Part shown: positions 26,924 through 35,269 of the stretch, in pieces
Layout: each line of letters begins with the position of its first letter
Numbering within the stretch: position 1 is the first letter of the stretch
Assembly: GCA_021373015.1 (NCBI GenBank)
Contig: JAJFTJ010000003.1
Coordinates: forward strand, 1 to 47,803
DNA from: Nitrospiraceae bacterium
Lineage (GTDB): Bacteria > Nitrospirota > Thermodesulfovibrionia > Thermodesulfovibrionales > UBA1546
DNA: 47,803 nt
Reading direction: 5' to 3'
Notes under the pieces: model-generated
Seen by the model: the letters and a program-made list of their open reading frames with translations, nothing else
Told to the model about the DNA's origin: nothing
The model's database searches: none
Position numbers and translations under genes: made by a program

Positions 26924-28321
26924 ATGAATTTTTATAAATTTATGATTGCAAGACTCAACGGCAAAGAGATCGAAAACAATTTTGATTATTATCTGAGGCT
27001 TGTTAAAAAAGGGATTGCCGGTTTCATTATTTTTGGCGGAAGACTTGATAATGTAAGAAAAGGGATTAAAGAACTTCAGGAAAATTCTGCAAAGCCGTTA
27101 ATTATTTCTTCGGACCTGGAACAGGGATTGGGACAGCAGCTTGAGGGCGGCACGTTATTCCCTCCTGCAATGGGTGTTGCATCAGCAATAAAGAAGAATC
27201 AATCAGACATAAGACTGCTCAGAAAAGCATTCAGGGCGATTGCACTAGAGGCAAGATATGCAGGCATTAATACGATTTTTGCGCCTGTGCTCGATATTAA
27301 TACCAATCCAGGAAATCCTATAATTTCAACAAGGGCATTTGGCGAAGACCCAGAGACAGTATCATTTTTTGGCTTGGAAATGATTAACGTATTGCAGGAA
27401 AACGAGATTATTTCATGCGGAAAGCATTTTCCAGGACACGGTGACACAAAGGTCGATTCCCACATAAGTCTTCCGACAATATCAAAAGGTTTATCTGCTC
27501 TTGAACAGCTGGAATTTATTCCATTTGGAGATGCGATAAAACAAAAAGTAAAGATGATAATGCTCGGACATCTCAGAGCGCCTGCGCTTGATTCTTCAGG
27601 TCTGCCTGCTTCTTTATCTGAAAAAACTGTTTTATACCTGAGAGAAAAAATGAAGTTTAATGGAATAATAATAACTGATGCTCTTAATATGGGGGGCATC
27701 GGAGAATATTCCGAAGAAGAGGCATCGCTTATAGCGCTTAAGGCAGGCGTGGATATCCTGCTCCATCCTTCTGATCCTGAAAAAACAGCATATTATCTTG
27801 AGGAGAAAAACTTTTCTGCTAATGCCGAAAGGATTTCACGCTTGAGAAATAAATTAAACACGGTGCCTTTTAGATTTTCGAGGCTGCAATTCAAAAAAAA
27901 CAGAGAGCTTTCAAGGAAACTTGCAAAAATGGCTGTAAAAATATCAGGTGCAATAAAGCCTGTTAAAAACCCTGCATTGATAATCCTGAATGATGATATG
28001 GATGATAAAGGGAATGTATTAACCTCAGGATTAAAAACAAAGTATAAAAACATTATCTGTAAGAGTTATAAAAGAGATGAAGTTTTTTCATTAGATGATC
28101 TGACAGGAAGATATATAATTGCTGCTGTTTTTTCGAGCGTAAAGGCATGGAAAGGCGGCCGGAGCAGGTGGCTTTCTGAGAGCATAAAAAAATTAGAAGG
28201 CAAGGCAGATGCTTTTATATCTTTTGGAAACCCGTATCTGTTCAATGATATTAATTGCACAAAAATATCTGCTTACTGGAGCTCGGATTCTGCGCAGTCT
28301 GCAGTTGCAGAACTCTTATAA
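26924..28321 (+). CDS. nagZ: glycoside hydrolase family 3 beta-N-acetylhexosaminidase, NagZ-like
   Basis: The 465-residue protein has the GH3 barrel with KHFPGHGDT (167-175), the NagZ-type Asp-His dyad on the following loop (D178, H180 in KVDSHISLP), and the nucleophile aspartate in IIITDALNMGG (D252). NagZ removes N-acetylglucosamine from muropeptides in cell-wall recycling. E. coli NagZ ends near 340 residues; here about 120 extra residues follow (from about 325), with no motif I recognise, perhaps a degenerate GH3 C-terminal domain. No signal peptide is evident, consistent with a cytoplasmic enzyme. The start could be the ATG at 26924 or 26942. Confidence 0.88.
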   Translation: MNFYKFMIARLNGKEIENNFDYYLRLVKKGIAGFIIFGGRLDNVRKGIKELQENSAKPLIISSDLEQGLGQQLEGGTLFPPAMGVASAIKKNQSDIRLLRKAFRAIALEARYAGINTIFAPVLDINTNPGNPIISTRAFGEDPETVSFFGLEMINVLQENEIISCGKHFPGHGDTKVDSHISLPTISKGLSALEQLEFIPFGDAIKQKVKMIMLGHLRAPALDSSGLPASLSEKTVLYLREKMKFNGIIITDALNMGGIGEYSEEEASLIALKAGVDILLHPSDPEKTAYYLEEKNFSANAERISRLRNKLNTVPFRFSRLQFKKNRELSRKLAKMAVKISGAIKPVKNPALIILNDDMDDKGNVLTSGLKTKYKNIICKSYKRDEVFSLDDLTGRYIIAAVFSSVKAWKGGRSRWLSESIKKLEGKADAFISFGNPYLFNDINCTKISAYWSSDSAQSAVAELL

Positions 28322-28376
28322 TTATGATATTGTTGAGATTAAGATATATTTTAAATAAACTTTAACTGTAACATTT

Positions 28377-28394
28377 TGGGTAAAATATTACCCA
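28377..28394. promoter_or_regulatory. palindrome, possible enhancer-binding site
   Basis: TGGGTAAAATATTACCCA is a 7-bp perfect inverted repeat around AATA. No T-tract follows on the plus strand, so it is unlikely to be a terminator for nagZ. It is centred about 84 bases upstream of the start expected from the sigma-54 promoter, a typical distance for an activator site. Confidence 0.5.
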
Positions 28395-28442
28395 GAAAAA
28401 GGAACTTTAGAAATAACATGCTGATTTTAAAGCGTTATTTTT

Positions 28443-28458
28443 TGGCATAAACATTGCT
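28443..28458 (+). promoter_or_regulatory. sigma-54 promoter of the prepilin gene
   Basis: TGGCATAAACATTGCT matches the sigma-54 consensus TGGCAYR-N4-TTGCW in every fixed position, with correct -24/-12 spacing. Transcription would start near 28469, leaving a 39-base leader with AAAGGAGG before the ATG at 28508. RpoN control of pilin genes through PilR is known in other bacteria. Confidence 0.8.
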
Positions 28459-28507
28459 ATCATATTAAGACAGCAGTGTTTAAATTTTAAAAAAAGGAGG
28501 AATAAGA

Positions 28508-28849
28508 ATGTTAAAGAACAAAAGCGGATTTACACTTATCGAGCTTGTTATGATCATCGTAATTCTTGGTATCTTGGCTGCAGTTGCAATACCAAAATAT
28601 GCTGATCTGCAGCACGATGCGCAGGTAGCTGTTGTGGACGGGACAATCGGCGGACTTCAGTCATCAGCGACTATACTTTATGCTTCTAAAAAAACAAGTT
28701 CAACCTTTGCGACAATATTAGCTAATTTAGTTTATGATGCTAATAAGGTAAACCTAGGCAGCTCATGTAATGGTTCAGCATTTTATTCAGGTTATGCAGC
28801 AACAACTACAAAATCTTTCACAATTGACAGCGCATTTTGTTCAGGATAA
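28508..28849 (+). CDS. type IV prepilin / pseudopilin
   Basis: The 113-residue protein has a short positive leader MLKNKSG, a prepilin peptidase site G7|F8, and mature Glu5 (E12) in FTLIELV, followed by the N-terminal hydrophobic helix. Two cysteines (C87, C111) near the C-terminus fit the disulfide-bonded loop of type IV pilins. At 113 residues it is on the small side, like geopilin-type or minor pilins. It has an excellent ribosome site, its own sigma-54 promoter and a hairpin terminator, so it is likely a strongly expressed monocistronic gene. Major pilin, minor pilin and pseudopilin cannot be told apart from this alone. Confidence 0.9.
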   Translation: MLKNKSGFTLIELVMIIVILGILAAVAIPKYADLQHDAQVAVVDGTIGGLQSSATILYASKKTSSTFATILANLVYDANKVNLGSSCNGSAFYSGYAATTTKSFTIDSAFCSG

Positions 28850-30663
28850 GAAGATCTTTTGAGTATCTAGTTGTGTTTAGAAAAGAAGGAGGCTTTGGGC
28901 CTCCTTCTTTTCTTTTGCTGGCGCTTTTTTTTATCATTCCTATATCTGTTTTCACTCGGGAGATGCTATTATGGTGGGCTGGGACAGCATGTCTGGTTTT
29001 ATTTTTCTTTAAAAAACCTGATAATCCATTTCCGCTGACATTTTTATCAATAACTTTTTTATCATTTGTTATCTTTTTGGGAATACATTATTATCTCGTA
29101 AGTCTGACTTTCAAAATAGAAGTTATTTTTAATCTTCTTTTTTTTACACTGGCTTTTATTATTTTTTCACGTCTTAACACTCTGACCATAGAAAGATTTT
29201 TTAAGGGCAGTTTATTTGTTTTTTCACTTTTAGTTATATGGGGACTTGTCCAGCATTTCACAGGATTTGGATATATGGTTGAGATGTATAGGAGGGCAAA
29301 TGCGATTTTTTATACGCCAAATACCTTTGCTACTGGAATAAATTTTTTTCTTCTTCCCTTAATAGCGGCGTACTTACTCGGATTTTATTCCAAATATGTT
29401 TATATTTTGGCAATATTATTTTTTGCAGGACTTCTTGCTACTCAAAGCCGAGGCGGATATCTTGGATTTGCAGCTGGACTGTTTTTTCTGGCTTATTTCA
29501 TTAACATCCGAAAATTTAAAATAAAATGGCAGAAAATTATTCTCGGGTTTTTAATAGTTTTTTTAATATTTCAGCTGTCTCCACATTGGAATGTAGACAG
29601 GCTTAAAGCAGAGACTTTTTTATTGGAAAACACTTATAGAACTCAACTGTATTCGATTGCGTGGAAAGTTATAAAAACAAACCCTGTGTTTGGATATGGA
29701 TTTTTAAATTTTGGAATTCTTTTCCAGCGATATAAGGCACCGCCGCTTCATGAGTGGAATACTTTGTTCGTGCATAATGACTATCTTCAGATATGGCTTG
29801 AAGCAGGAATTTTAGGTTTATTATCATTATTAGCATTGATCGCAGTTTTTTATATCACTATTTTCAGGAACAGGAAATTTTTTGACAACTCAAAAAAATC
29901 ATTCTGGATATATGCGTGCTGCGCTGCTGTTTCATCGATGTTTGTTCATGCCCTCGTGGATTTTCCGCTTTATATTCCAGCATTACAGTTTTTACTCGGA
30001 GCATATCTCGGAACTATTAACGGGATTTTTAGGGACAAGGATGCTATGGAGCATCTGAGAATTCCTGTTAAAGAAATATTTCAGCGTATTAATATCAGAT
30101 ATAGTGTATTTAAAACATTAGTCATAGGAATTTTTCTTCTCTGGCTTTTACAGCCAGTAATCGCGCAATATGCTTTTCGCTATAGCAATGACCTGCTTAA
30201 AAAGGGAGAAACAAAATCTGCAATCAAGTATTTGGCTTTTGCTCAAAGACTTGCTCCATATGAAGCATTTTATTGTTTCTCAGAAGGCATAATATTGCGT
30301 GCCCAGGCTGTTGATATGCAAAGAAACGATTTAGCAGAGATGGCTGATAAAATTTTCAGAAAAGGTATGAAAGCAAATCCATATTTTATGGATAATTTTT
30401 TAGATGGCATAAGATTAAACCGAGACCATCGTAATCTTCTGAAGAAACCTGCAGATAACAAGGAAATATCAGACTGGATTAATCATACCTACCTGTGGAG
30501 TCCGCATTCAGGAATTGTAAATATTGAATATGCTCGTACCCTTGTTTTTTTAGGCCAGAAAAAAGAAGCTGCTGTCGCAGCTAAGAAACTACAAGAAAAG
30601 TATCCTGACGAGAAAATGGTTCAAGAGCTAATAAAAGATCTTAAGAGCAAAAAAATTCTTTAA
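28837..30663 (+). CDS. O-antigen ligase / pilin glycosylation-type ligase with TPR-like C-terminus
   Basis: The frame opens with a TTG at 28837 inside the end of the prepilin gene (608 codons). The true start is doubtful because a strong terminator hairpin lies at 28882-28910; TTG at 28915 or ATG at 28963 are possible later starts. The protein has about ten membrane segments, a large periplasmic loop with FVHNDYLQIWLEAGILG (the Wzy_C signature of WaaL, Wzy and PglL proteins), and TQSRGGYLGF earlier. The last ~170 residues are soluble and look like TPR helices. Family members transfer lipid-linked glycans to lipid A core or to pilins. Adjacency to a prepilin favours a PglL/PilO-type O-oligosaccharyltransferase, but this is inference. 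Confidence 0.82.
   Translation: MFRIRRSFEYLVVFRKEGGFGPPSFLLLALFFIIPISVFTREMLLWWAGTACLVLFFFKKPDNPFPLTFLSITFLSFVIFLGIHYYLVSLTFKIEVIFNLLFFTLAFIIFSRLNTLTIERFFKGSLFVFSLLVIWGLVQHFTGFGYMVEMYRRANAIFYTPNTFATGINFFLLPLIAAYLLGFYSKYVYILAILFFAGLLATQSRGGYLGFAAGLFFLAYFINIRKFKIKWQKIILGFLIVFLIFQLSPHWNVDRLKAETFLLENTYRTQLYSIAWKVIKTNPVFGYGFLNFGILFQRYKAPPLHEWNTLFVHNDYLQIWLEAGILGLLSLLALIAVFYITIFRNRKFFDNSKKSFWIYACCAAVSSMFVHALVDFPLYIPALQFLLGAYLGTINGIFRDKDAMEHLRIPVKEIFQRINIRYSVFKTLVIGIFLLWLLQPVIAQYAFRYSNDLLKKGETKSAIKYLAFAQRLAPYEAFYCFSEGIILRAQAVDMQRNDLAEMADKIFRKGMKANPYFMDNFLDGIRLNRDHRNLLKKPADNKEISDWINHTYLWSPHSGIVNIEYARTLVFLGQKKEAAVAAKKLQEKYPDEKMVQELIKDLKSKKIL
28882..28916 (+). terminator. rho-independent terminator after the prepilin gene
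   Basis: A perfect 12-bp stem AAAGAAGGAGGC / GCCTCCTTCTTT encloses the loop TTTGG, followed by TCTTTT. It begins 32 bases after the prepilin stop and lies inside the opening of the ligase frame. Confidence 0.85.
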
Positions 30664-30774
30664 ACTTTTCAGATAATGCAAGTATATATTCTTGCATTCA
30701 TGGCGAGTAAAAATAAAATTATAACCTCATAAAAAAATACAATCACAGTATTCATTGTTTTTCATCTTCTTTTC

Positions 30775-30804
30775 TTGACATAACCTTTAAGTTTGAAGTA
30801 TAAA
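30775..30804 (+). promoter_or_regulatory. sigma-70-type promoter for the nuo operon
   Basis: A perfect -35 TTGACA (30775-30780) and a -10 TATAAA (30799-30804) lie 18 bases apart. The -10 ends 8 bases before the nuoA ATG, which would leave almost no leader, and no ribosome site is seen. Confidence 0.65.
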
Positions 30805-30812
30805 AAGTTCTG

Positions 30813-31184
30813 ATGCCAGGAACATATTTGCCGACAGAATATCTGCCTATCCTTATTTTTCTGATGATCTCAACAGCTTTTGGGTTGGGGACATTGGTAA
30901 TAGGCTTATTATTCAGATTAAGAAGAAGTTATCCTGAAAAACTTATGCCGTATGAATCAGGAAATCCTCCTATCGGCGAGCCAAGACAGCGCTTCTCTGT
31001 AAAATTTTATATTATCGCAATGTTTTTTGTTGTATTTGATGTTGAGGCAGTGTTTTTGTATCCCTGGGCTGTTGTATTTGATAAGATTGGATTATACGCA
31101 TTAATTGAGATGCTCATATTCATAGCGATACTTCTCGTCGGTTATGTGTATGCTTGGAAAAAGGAGGCTTTTGATTGGGATTAA
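30813..31184 (+). CDS. nuoA: NADH-quinone oxidoreductase subunit A
   Basis: The 123-residue membrane subunit has three helices. The conserved middle portion is recognisable: PYESGNPP, then [19 protein letters not shown] and AVFLYPWA. It belongs to the membrane arm of complex I near the quinone site. No Shine-Dalgarno sequence precedes the ATG, and a -10 element ends only 8 bases upstream, so translation may begin on a leaderless message. It overlaps nuoB by 10 bases. Confidence 0.95.
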   Translation: MPGTYLPTEYLPILIFLMISTAFGLGTLVIGLLFRLRRSYPEKLMPYESGNPPIGEPRQRFSVKFYIIAMFFVVFDVEAVFLYPWAVVFDKIGLYALIEMLIFIAILLVGYVYAWKKEAFDWD

Positions 31185-31702
31185 TTGATGAGAAATGTTC
31201 AGGCAAGCTCATTGAGGTTGAGGAAGGGATAAAGATACTTGCTCCGAATATCATTATCACCTCGATGGATAAAATTATTAACTGGGGAAGAAGCTCCTCC
31301 ATGTGGCCGGTTACTTTCGGACTGGCGTGCTGTGCAATAGAAATGATGACAACAGGCTCGAGCCATTATGACCTTGATAGAATGGGAATTATATTCAGAG
31401 GCTCTCCGCGTCAGGCAGATGTGATGATCGTGGCAGGCACAGTGACAAAAAAAATGTCGTCAATTGTCAGAAGGGTTTATGACCAGATGCCTGAACCCAG
31501 ATATGTGATATCAATGGGAAGCTGCGCGTGCAGCGGAGGAATTTTCAATACATACAGTACTGTTCAGGGATGCGACAGTTTTCTGCCTGTTGATGTTTAT
31601 ATCCCCGGCTGTCCGCCAAGACCTGAGGCATTGATGGAAGGAATAATCAAACTTCAGGAGAAAATAAAGAAGGAGCGTTTCAGGTGGAGCCGTTGGAGAT
31701 AG
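31175..31702 (+). CDS. nuoB: NADH-quinone oxidoreductase subunit B
   Basis: The start codon is a TTG at 31175, supported by GGAGG (31163-31167) 7 bases upstream. The 175-residue protein holds cluster N2: the adjacent cysteines in LACCAIEM, a third in MGSCACSGG and the last in [13 protein letters not shown]2 passes electrons to quinone. It overlaps nuoA and nuoC at its two ends. Confidence 0.96.
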   Translation: MGLIDEKCSGKLIEVEEGIKILAPNIIITSMDKIINWGRSSSMWPVTFGLACCAIEMMTTGSSHYDLDRMGIIFRGSPRQADVMIVAGTVTKKMSSIVRRVYDQMPEPRYVISMGSCACSGGIFNTYSTVQGCDSFLPVDVYIPGCPPRPEALMEGIIKLQEKIKKERFRWSRWR

Positions 31703-32217
31703 CAGAAAAGGTAAAAGATAAATTTCCAAATGAAGTCAGTAATATATCTGAATTCAGAGGGCAGGCCACTGTTACTCTTAACAAAGATAAGATAACAGAA
31801 ATATGCAGATATCTGAATGATGCCCCTGATCTTTATTTTAATTATCTTGTTGATCTGTGCGGTGTTGATTATCTTGGAAAAAGAAACACGAGATTTGAGA
31901 TTGTATATCATCTATATTCTCTTAAACACAGACACATGATAAGACTCAAAACTCCGATAGCGCAGAGCGAGCTTTATACTGACAGTGTTGTGTCTGTGTG
32001 GATTGGCGCTGATTGGTACGAGAGGGAGTGTTTTGATATGTACGGCATTTTTTTTAATGGACATAAGGATATGAGGAGAATTCTAATGCCTGATGACTGG
32101 GAAGGTTATCCATTGAGAAAAGATTATCCTGTAAAGGGGCATGAAAAAGACTGGTCAGGTTTCTTGGATGTTCTAAGCAGGGCAAAGAGATTTAAGAATT
32201 TCGAGTGGCATAAATAG
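31684..32217 (+). CDS. nuoC: NADH-quinone oxidoreductase subunit C
   Basis: A GTG at 31684 starts this 177-residue subunit inside the end of nuoB, with AAGGAG about 8 bases upstream. The family segment is clear in [31 protein letters not shown]-like sequence near 115-145, followed by PLRKDYP. It is a peripheral-arm subunit, here separate from nuoD, unlike the fused NuoCD of E. coli. Confidence 0.94.
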   Translation: MEPLEIAEKVKDKFPNEVSNISEFRGQATVTLNKDKITEICRYLNDAPDLYFNYLVDLCGVDYLGKRNTRFEIVYHLYSLKHRHMIRLKTPIAQSELYTDSVVSVWIGADWYERECFDMYGIFFNGHKDMRRILMPDDWEGYPLRKDYPVKGHEKDWSGFLDVLSRAKRFKNFEWHK

Positions 32218-32328
32218 ATAAAGCACGCTAATATTTTTTGACAAATTTTTTTTATTTTTCTGAATTAATCTGAGTTTTATCTAAGTTATGTCCTGTTAAA
32301 GCATGCTGAATTAAATTTAAAGGCAGAG
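32218..32328. other. only sizeable gap inside the nuo operon
   Basis: This 111-base AT-rich gap contains TTGACA (32238-32243), but the hexamer 17 bases later (TGAATT) is a poor -10. An internal promoter for nuoD onward is possible but weakly supported. No terminator is seen. Confidence 0.35.
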
Positions 32329-33519
32329 ATGAAAGAAAAGAAAAAGACAGTAAAAACAAAAGAATTGACAGTGAGCTTGGGACCACAACATCCAGCGACA
32401 CATGGGGTATTGAAGCTTGTCCTTGACCTTGAAGGAGAAACTATTATCAAATGCACTCCTTATGTCGGATATCTTCACCGCGGCGTTGAAAAACTAGGAG
32501 AAAACAGGACATATTTTTCTGCGCTGCCACTTACTGACCGTATGGATTACATAGCTTCGATGAACAGCAATGTCGGATATGTGAATGCTGTAGAAAAGCT
32601 CTTTGGAATAGAGGCGCCTGAGCGGGCAAAGTTCATAAGGACGATGGTTTGTGAGATGGGGAGAATCTCGAGCCACATTATCTGGATGGGCACGCATGTG
32701 CTTGATATCGGAGCAACAACCCCGTTTCTATATGCATTCAGGCAAAGAGAGCGCATTCTCGATTTATTCGAGATGCTTTGCGGTGCAAGACTCACTGTGA
32801 GTTATCCGAGAATAGGCGGGGTAAGAAATGACGTCACGCAGGAATTTCTTGATACTCTTTATGAATTTGTCCTTGAGTTCCCTTCTAAGATTGATGATTA
32901 TGAGACTCTTATTACTGAAAACAGGATATGGAGAAAAAGAACAGTGGGCATCGGCATTATAACTGCTCAGGAGGCGATAAACTGGGGGCTTACAGGTCCT
33001 ACGTTAAGAGGATCAGGAGTCAACTATGATGTAAGAAAATTTGCTCCTTATGATGCTTATGACAAAATAGAGTTTGATGTGCCCATTGGTGAAAAAGGCG
33101 ACTGTTATGACAGATACCTTGTGAGGATAGGGGAGATGAGGCAGTCAAATGAAATAGTAAAACAGTGCATAGAAAAACTTCCGCTTGGTCCTGTTCTTGC
33201 GGATTCTCCCAAATATATTCTTCCTGATAAAGAAATGATATTAAAAGACATGGAGCATCTTATACACCAGTTTGTCTTAATAATAAAAGGGCCTAGTGTG
33301 CCTGAAGGCGAAGTCTATATGTCAACAGAGACCCCCAGAGGAGAACTGGGTTTTTATTTTGTCAGTGACGGGACAGGAACACCTTACAGAATGCGGGTAA
33401 GAGCCCCTTCTTTTATCCATGCCTCAGTACTGCCGAAACTCTGCGAAGGGCATCTTGTTGCAGATGCAATAGCAAATATCGGCACAATAGACATAATTAT
33501 GGGAGAGTGCGACAGATAA
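32329..33519 (+). CDS. nuoD: NADH-quinone oxidoreductase subunit D
   Basis: The 396-residue 49-kDa-type subunit forms the quinone pocket with NuoB. Recognisable blocks are [14 protein letters not shown] near the start, [27 protein letters not shown] and, near the end, [15 protein letters not shown] and IMGECDR. The histidines of QHPATHG are the quinone-site residues of this family. The 1-base spacing to nuoE suggests coupled translation. Confidence 0.97.
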   Translation: MKEKKKTVKTKELTVSLGPQHPATHGVLKLVLDLEGETIIKCTPYVGYLHRGVEKLGENRTYFSALPLTDRMDYIASMNSNVGYVNAVEKLFGIEAPERAKFIRTMVCEMGRISSHIIWMGTHVLDIGATTPFLYAFRQRERILDLFEMLCGARLTVSYPRIGGVRNDVTQEFLDTLYEFVLEFPSKIDDYETLITENRIWRKRTVGIGIITAQEAINWGLTGPTLRGSGVNYDVRKFAPYDAYDKIEFDVPIGEKGDCYDRYLVRIGEMRQSNEIVKQCIEKLPLGPVLADSPKYILPDKEMILKDMEHLIHQFVLIIKGPSVPEGEVYMSTETPRGELGFYFVSDGTGTPYRMRVRAPSFIHASVLPKLCEGHLVADAIANIGTIDIIMGECDR

Positions 33520-33520
33520 G

Positions 33521-33991
33521 ATGACTGTTTTAAGCGAAGATGTATTAAAGGAAATTGTTTCAGTAAGAAAAAAGTATCCTGAGGCAACGGGCGCTGTTAT
33601 GCCTGCGCTTTACATTGTCCAAAGAGAGTTCGGTTATCTTTCTTTTGATGCTTACGAAGTTGTTTCAAATGCGCTTAACCTGCCTCGGACAATAGTAAAA
33701 GGTGTTGGAACATTCTATGCAATGTACAGGCACGAGCCTGCAGGGAGAAATCTGATTCAGCTCTGCACAAATGTTTCATGCATGATACTAGGCGCTGAAA
33801 GGCTTGTTGATTTTTTAAAAAATAAATATGGCCTTGAACCGGGAGGCACGACTACTGACAAAAGATTTTCACTCATGATAATGGAATGCATCGGTGCATG
33901 CGGAACAGCGCCGGCAATGCTTGTAAATGATGATCTTCACGAAAATCTGTCAGAGAAATCCATAGAGGATATTCTGGAGAAATACAAATAA
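33521..33991 (+). CDS. nuoE: NADH-quinone oxidoreductase subunit E
   Basis: The 156-residue thioredoxin-like subunit binds the [2Fe-2S] cluster N1a. The ligands are visible as CTNVSC in the middle and CIGACG later. It pairs with NuoF in the NADH-oxidising module, whose gene starts 6 bases after its stop. Confidence 0.96.
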   Translation: MTVLSEDVLKEIVSVRKKYPEATGAVMPALYIVQREFGYLSFDAYEVVSNALNLPRTIVKGVGTFYAMYRHEPAGRNLIQLCTNVSCMILGAERLVDFLKNKYGLEPGGTTTDKRFSLMIMECIGACGTAPAMLVNDDLHENLSEKSIEDILEKYK

Positions 33992-33997
33992 AATTAT

Positions 33998-35260
33998 ATG
34001 GGGAAAGTGCTTTTAAAAAATATCGATAATCCGGATTCTGCAGACATTAATGTTTACAAGAACTCTGGAGGATACAGCAGCCTTTTAAAAGCGCTTGAAT
34101 TGCAGCCCAAGGATATTATCGAAGAGGTACAAAAATCAGGTTTAAAAGGAAGAGGCGGGGCAGGTTTTCCGGTTGCAATGAAATGGTCTTTTGCAGCAGC
34201 AGACCCTAAGTTTCCCAAATATCTTCTCTGCAATGCTGATGAAGGCGAACCAGGAACTTTTAAAGACAAAATTATTCTTGAGAAAAACCCTCATTTGTTA
34301 ATAGAGGGAATGATAATTTCCGGATATGCGCTTGGAGCTGAATGCGGATATATATATCTGAGAGGCGAGTATCCAAAATCAAGAGATATTCTTAATAAGG
34401 CAATAGCGCAGGCATATGACGATAAATTTCTCGGAAATAATATTTTAGGCAAAAATAAAAAGTTTCATCTTTCAGTTCATTTTGGCGCTGGCGCTTATAT
34501 ATGCGGAGAAGAAACAGCGCTCATAGAATCAATAGAAGGCGACAGAGGACAACCGAGAATAAAACCGCCTTTTCCTGTCAATGCAGGTGTATGGGCAAAA
34601 CCTACGGTTATAAATAATGTAGAAACGCTTTCAAATCTTCCTTATATATTGGAGATAGGCGGAGAGGCTTATTCTAAAATAGGAACTCCTGAATGCCCGG
34701 GGCCAAAGCTTTATTGTGTAAGCGGGCACGTTCAAAAGCCAGGCGTATACGAACTGCCAATGGGAACGACTCTCCGTGAAATAATATTCACTCACTGCGG
34801 GGGAATTAAAGACAACGGAAAATTAAAGGCAGTTATTCCCGGAGGAATAACAACCCCAATACTTCCTCCTGACAAGATTGATTGTCCGATGGATTTTGCA
34901 AGCATGCCAAAATACGGAAGCATGCTCGGCTCTGGTGCTGTGATTGTCATGGATGAGACAGTATGCCTTGTAAAGGTGTGCTGGAGGGCTTTAAAATTTC
35001 TTGAACATGAATCATGCGGTAAATGCACTCCGTGCCGCGAAGGCACAGGGTGGCTCAGAAAAATACTTGAAAGAATTGAAAATGGCAATGGATCACAGGA
35101 GGATATCGGACTTCTCCTTTCAATCTCATCCAATATGATGGGAAAGACTTTCTGCCCGTTGGGAGAAGGCGCTGCATCCATTATCCAGAATTTTATAAAA
35201 CATTTCAGGCCGGAGTTTGAAGATCACATAAATAAAAAGAAATGTTCGGTAAGGATTTAA
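33998..35260 (+). CDS. nuoF: NADH-quinone oxidoreductase subunit F (FMN and NADH site)
   Basis: The 420-residue subunit has the FMN-binding GRGGAGFPVAMKW, the NADH-site region NADEGEPGTFKD and GAGAYICGEETALIES, and the cluster N3 motif CGKCTPCREG with a fourth cysteine in TFCPLGEG. It oxidises NADH and feeds electrons to FMN. It is the electron-entry subunit, so this operon encodes an NADH-linked enzyme, unlike the 11-subunit versions. Confidence 0.97.
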   Translation: MGKVLLKNIDNPDSADINVYKNSGGYSSLLKALELQPKDIIEEVQKSGLKGRGGAGFPVAMKWSFAAADPKFPKYLLCNADEGEPGTFKDKIILEKNPHLLIEGMIISGYALGAECGYIYLRGEYPKSRDILNKAIAQAYDDKFLGNNILGKNKKFHLSVHFGAGAYICGEETALIESIEGDRGQPRIKPPFPVNAGVWAKPTVINNVETLSNLPYILEIGGEAYSKIGTPECPGPKLYCVSGHVQKPGVYELPMGTTLREIIFTHCGGIKDNGKLKAVIPGGITTPILPPDKIDCPMDFASMPKYGSMLGSGAVIVMDETVCLVKVCWRALKFLEHESCGKCTPCREGTGWLRKILERIENGNGSQEDIGLLLSISSNMMGKTFCPLGEGAASIIQNFIKHFRPEFEDHINKKKCSVRI

Positions 35261-35269
35261 TTCAATAAA

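Noticed and set aside
28377-28394. Palindrome as terminator of nagZ
   Set aside because: No T-tract follows on the coding strand, and its distance to the sigma-54 promoter suits a regulatory site better.
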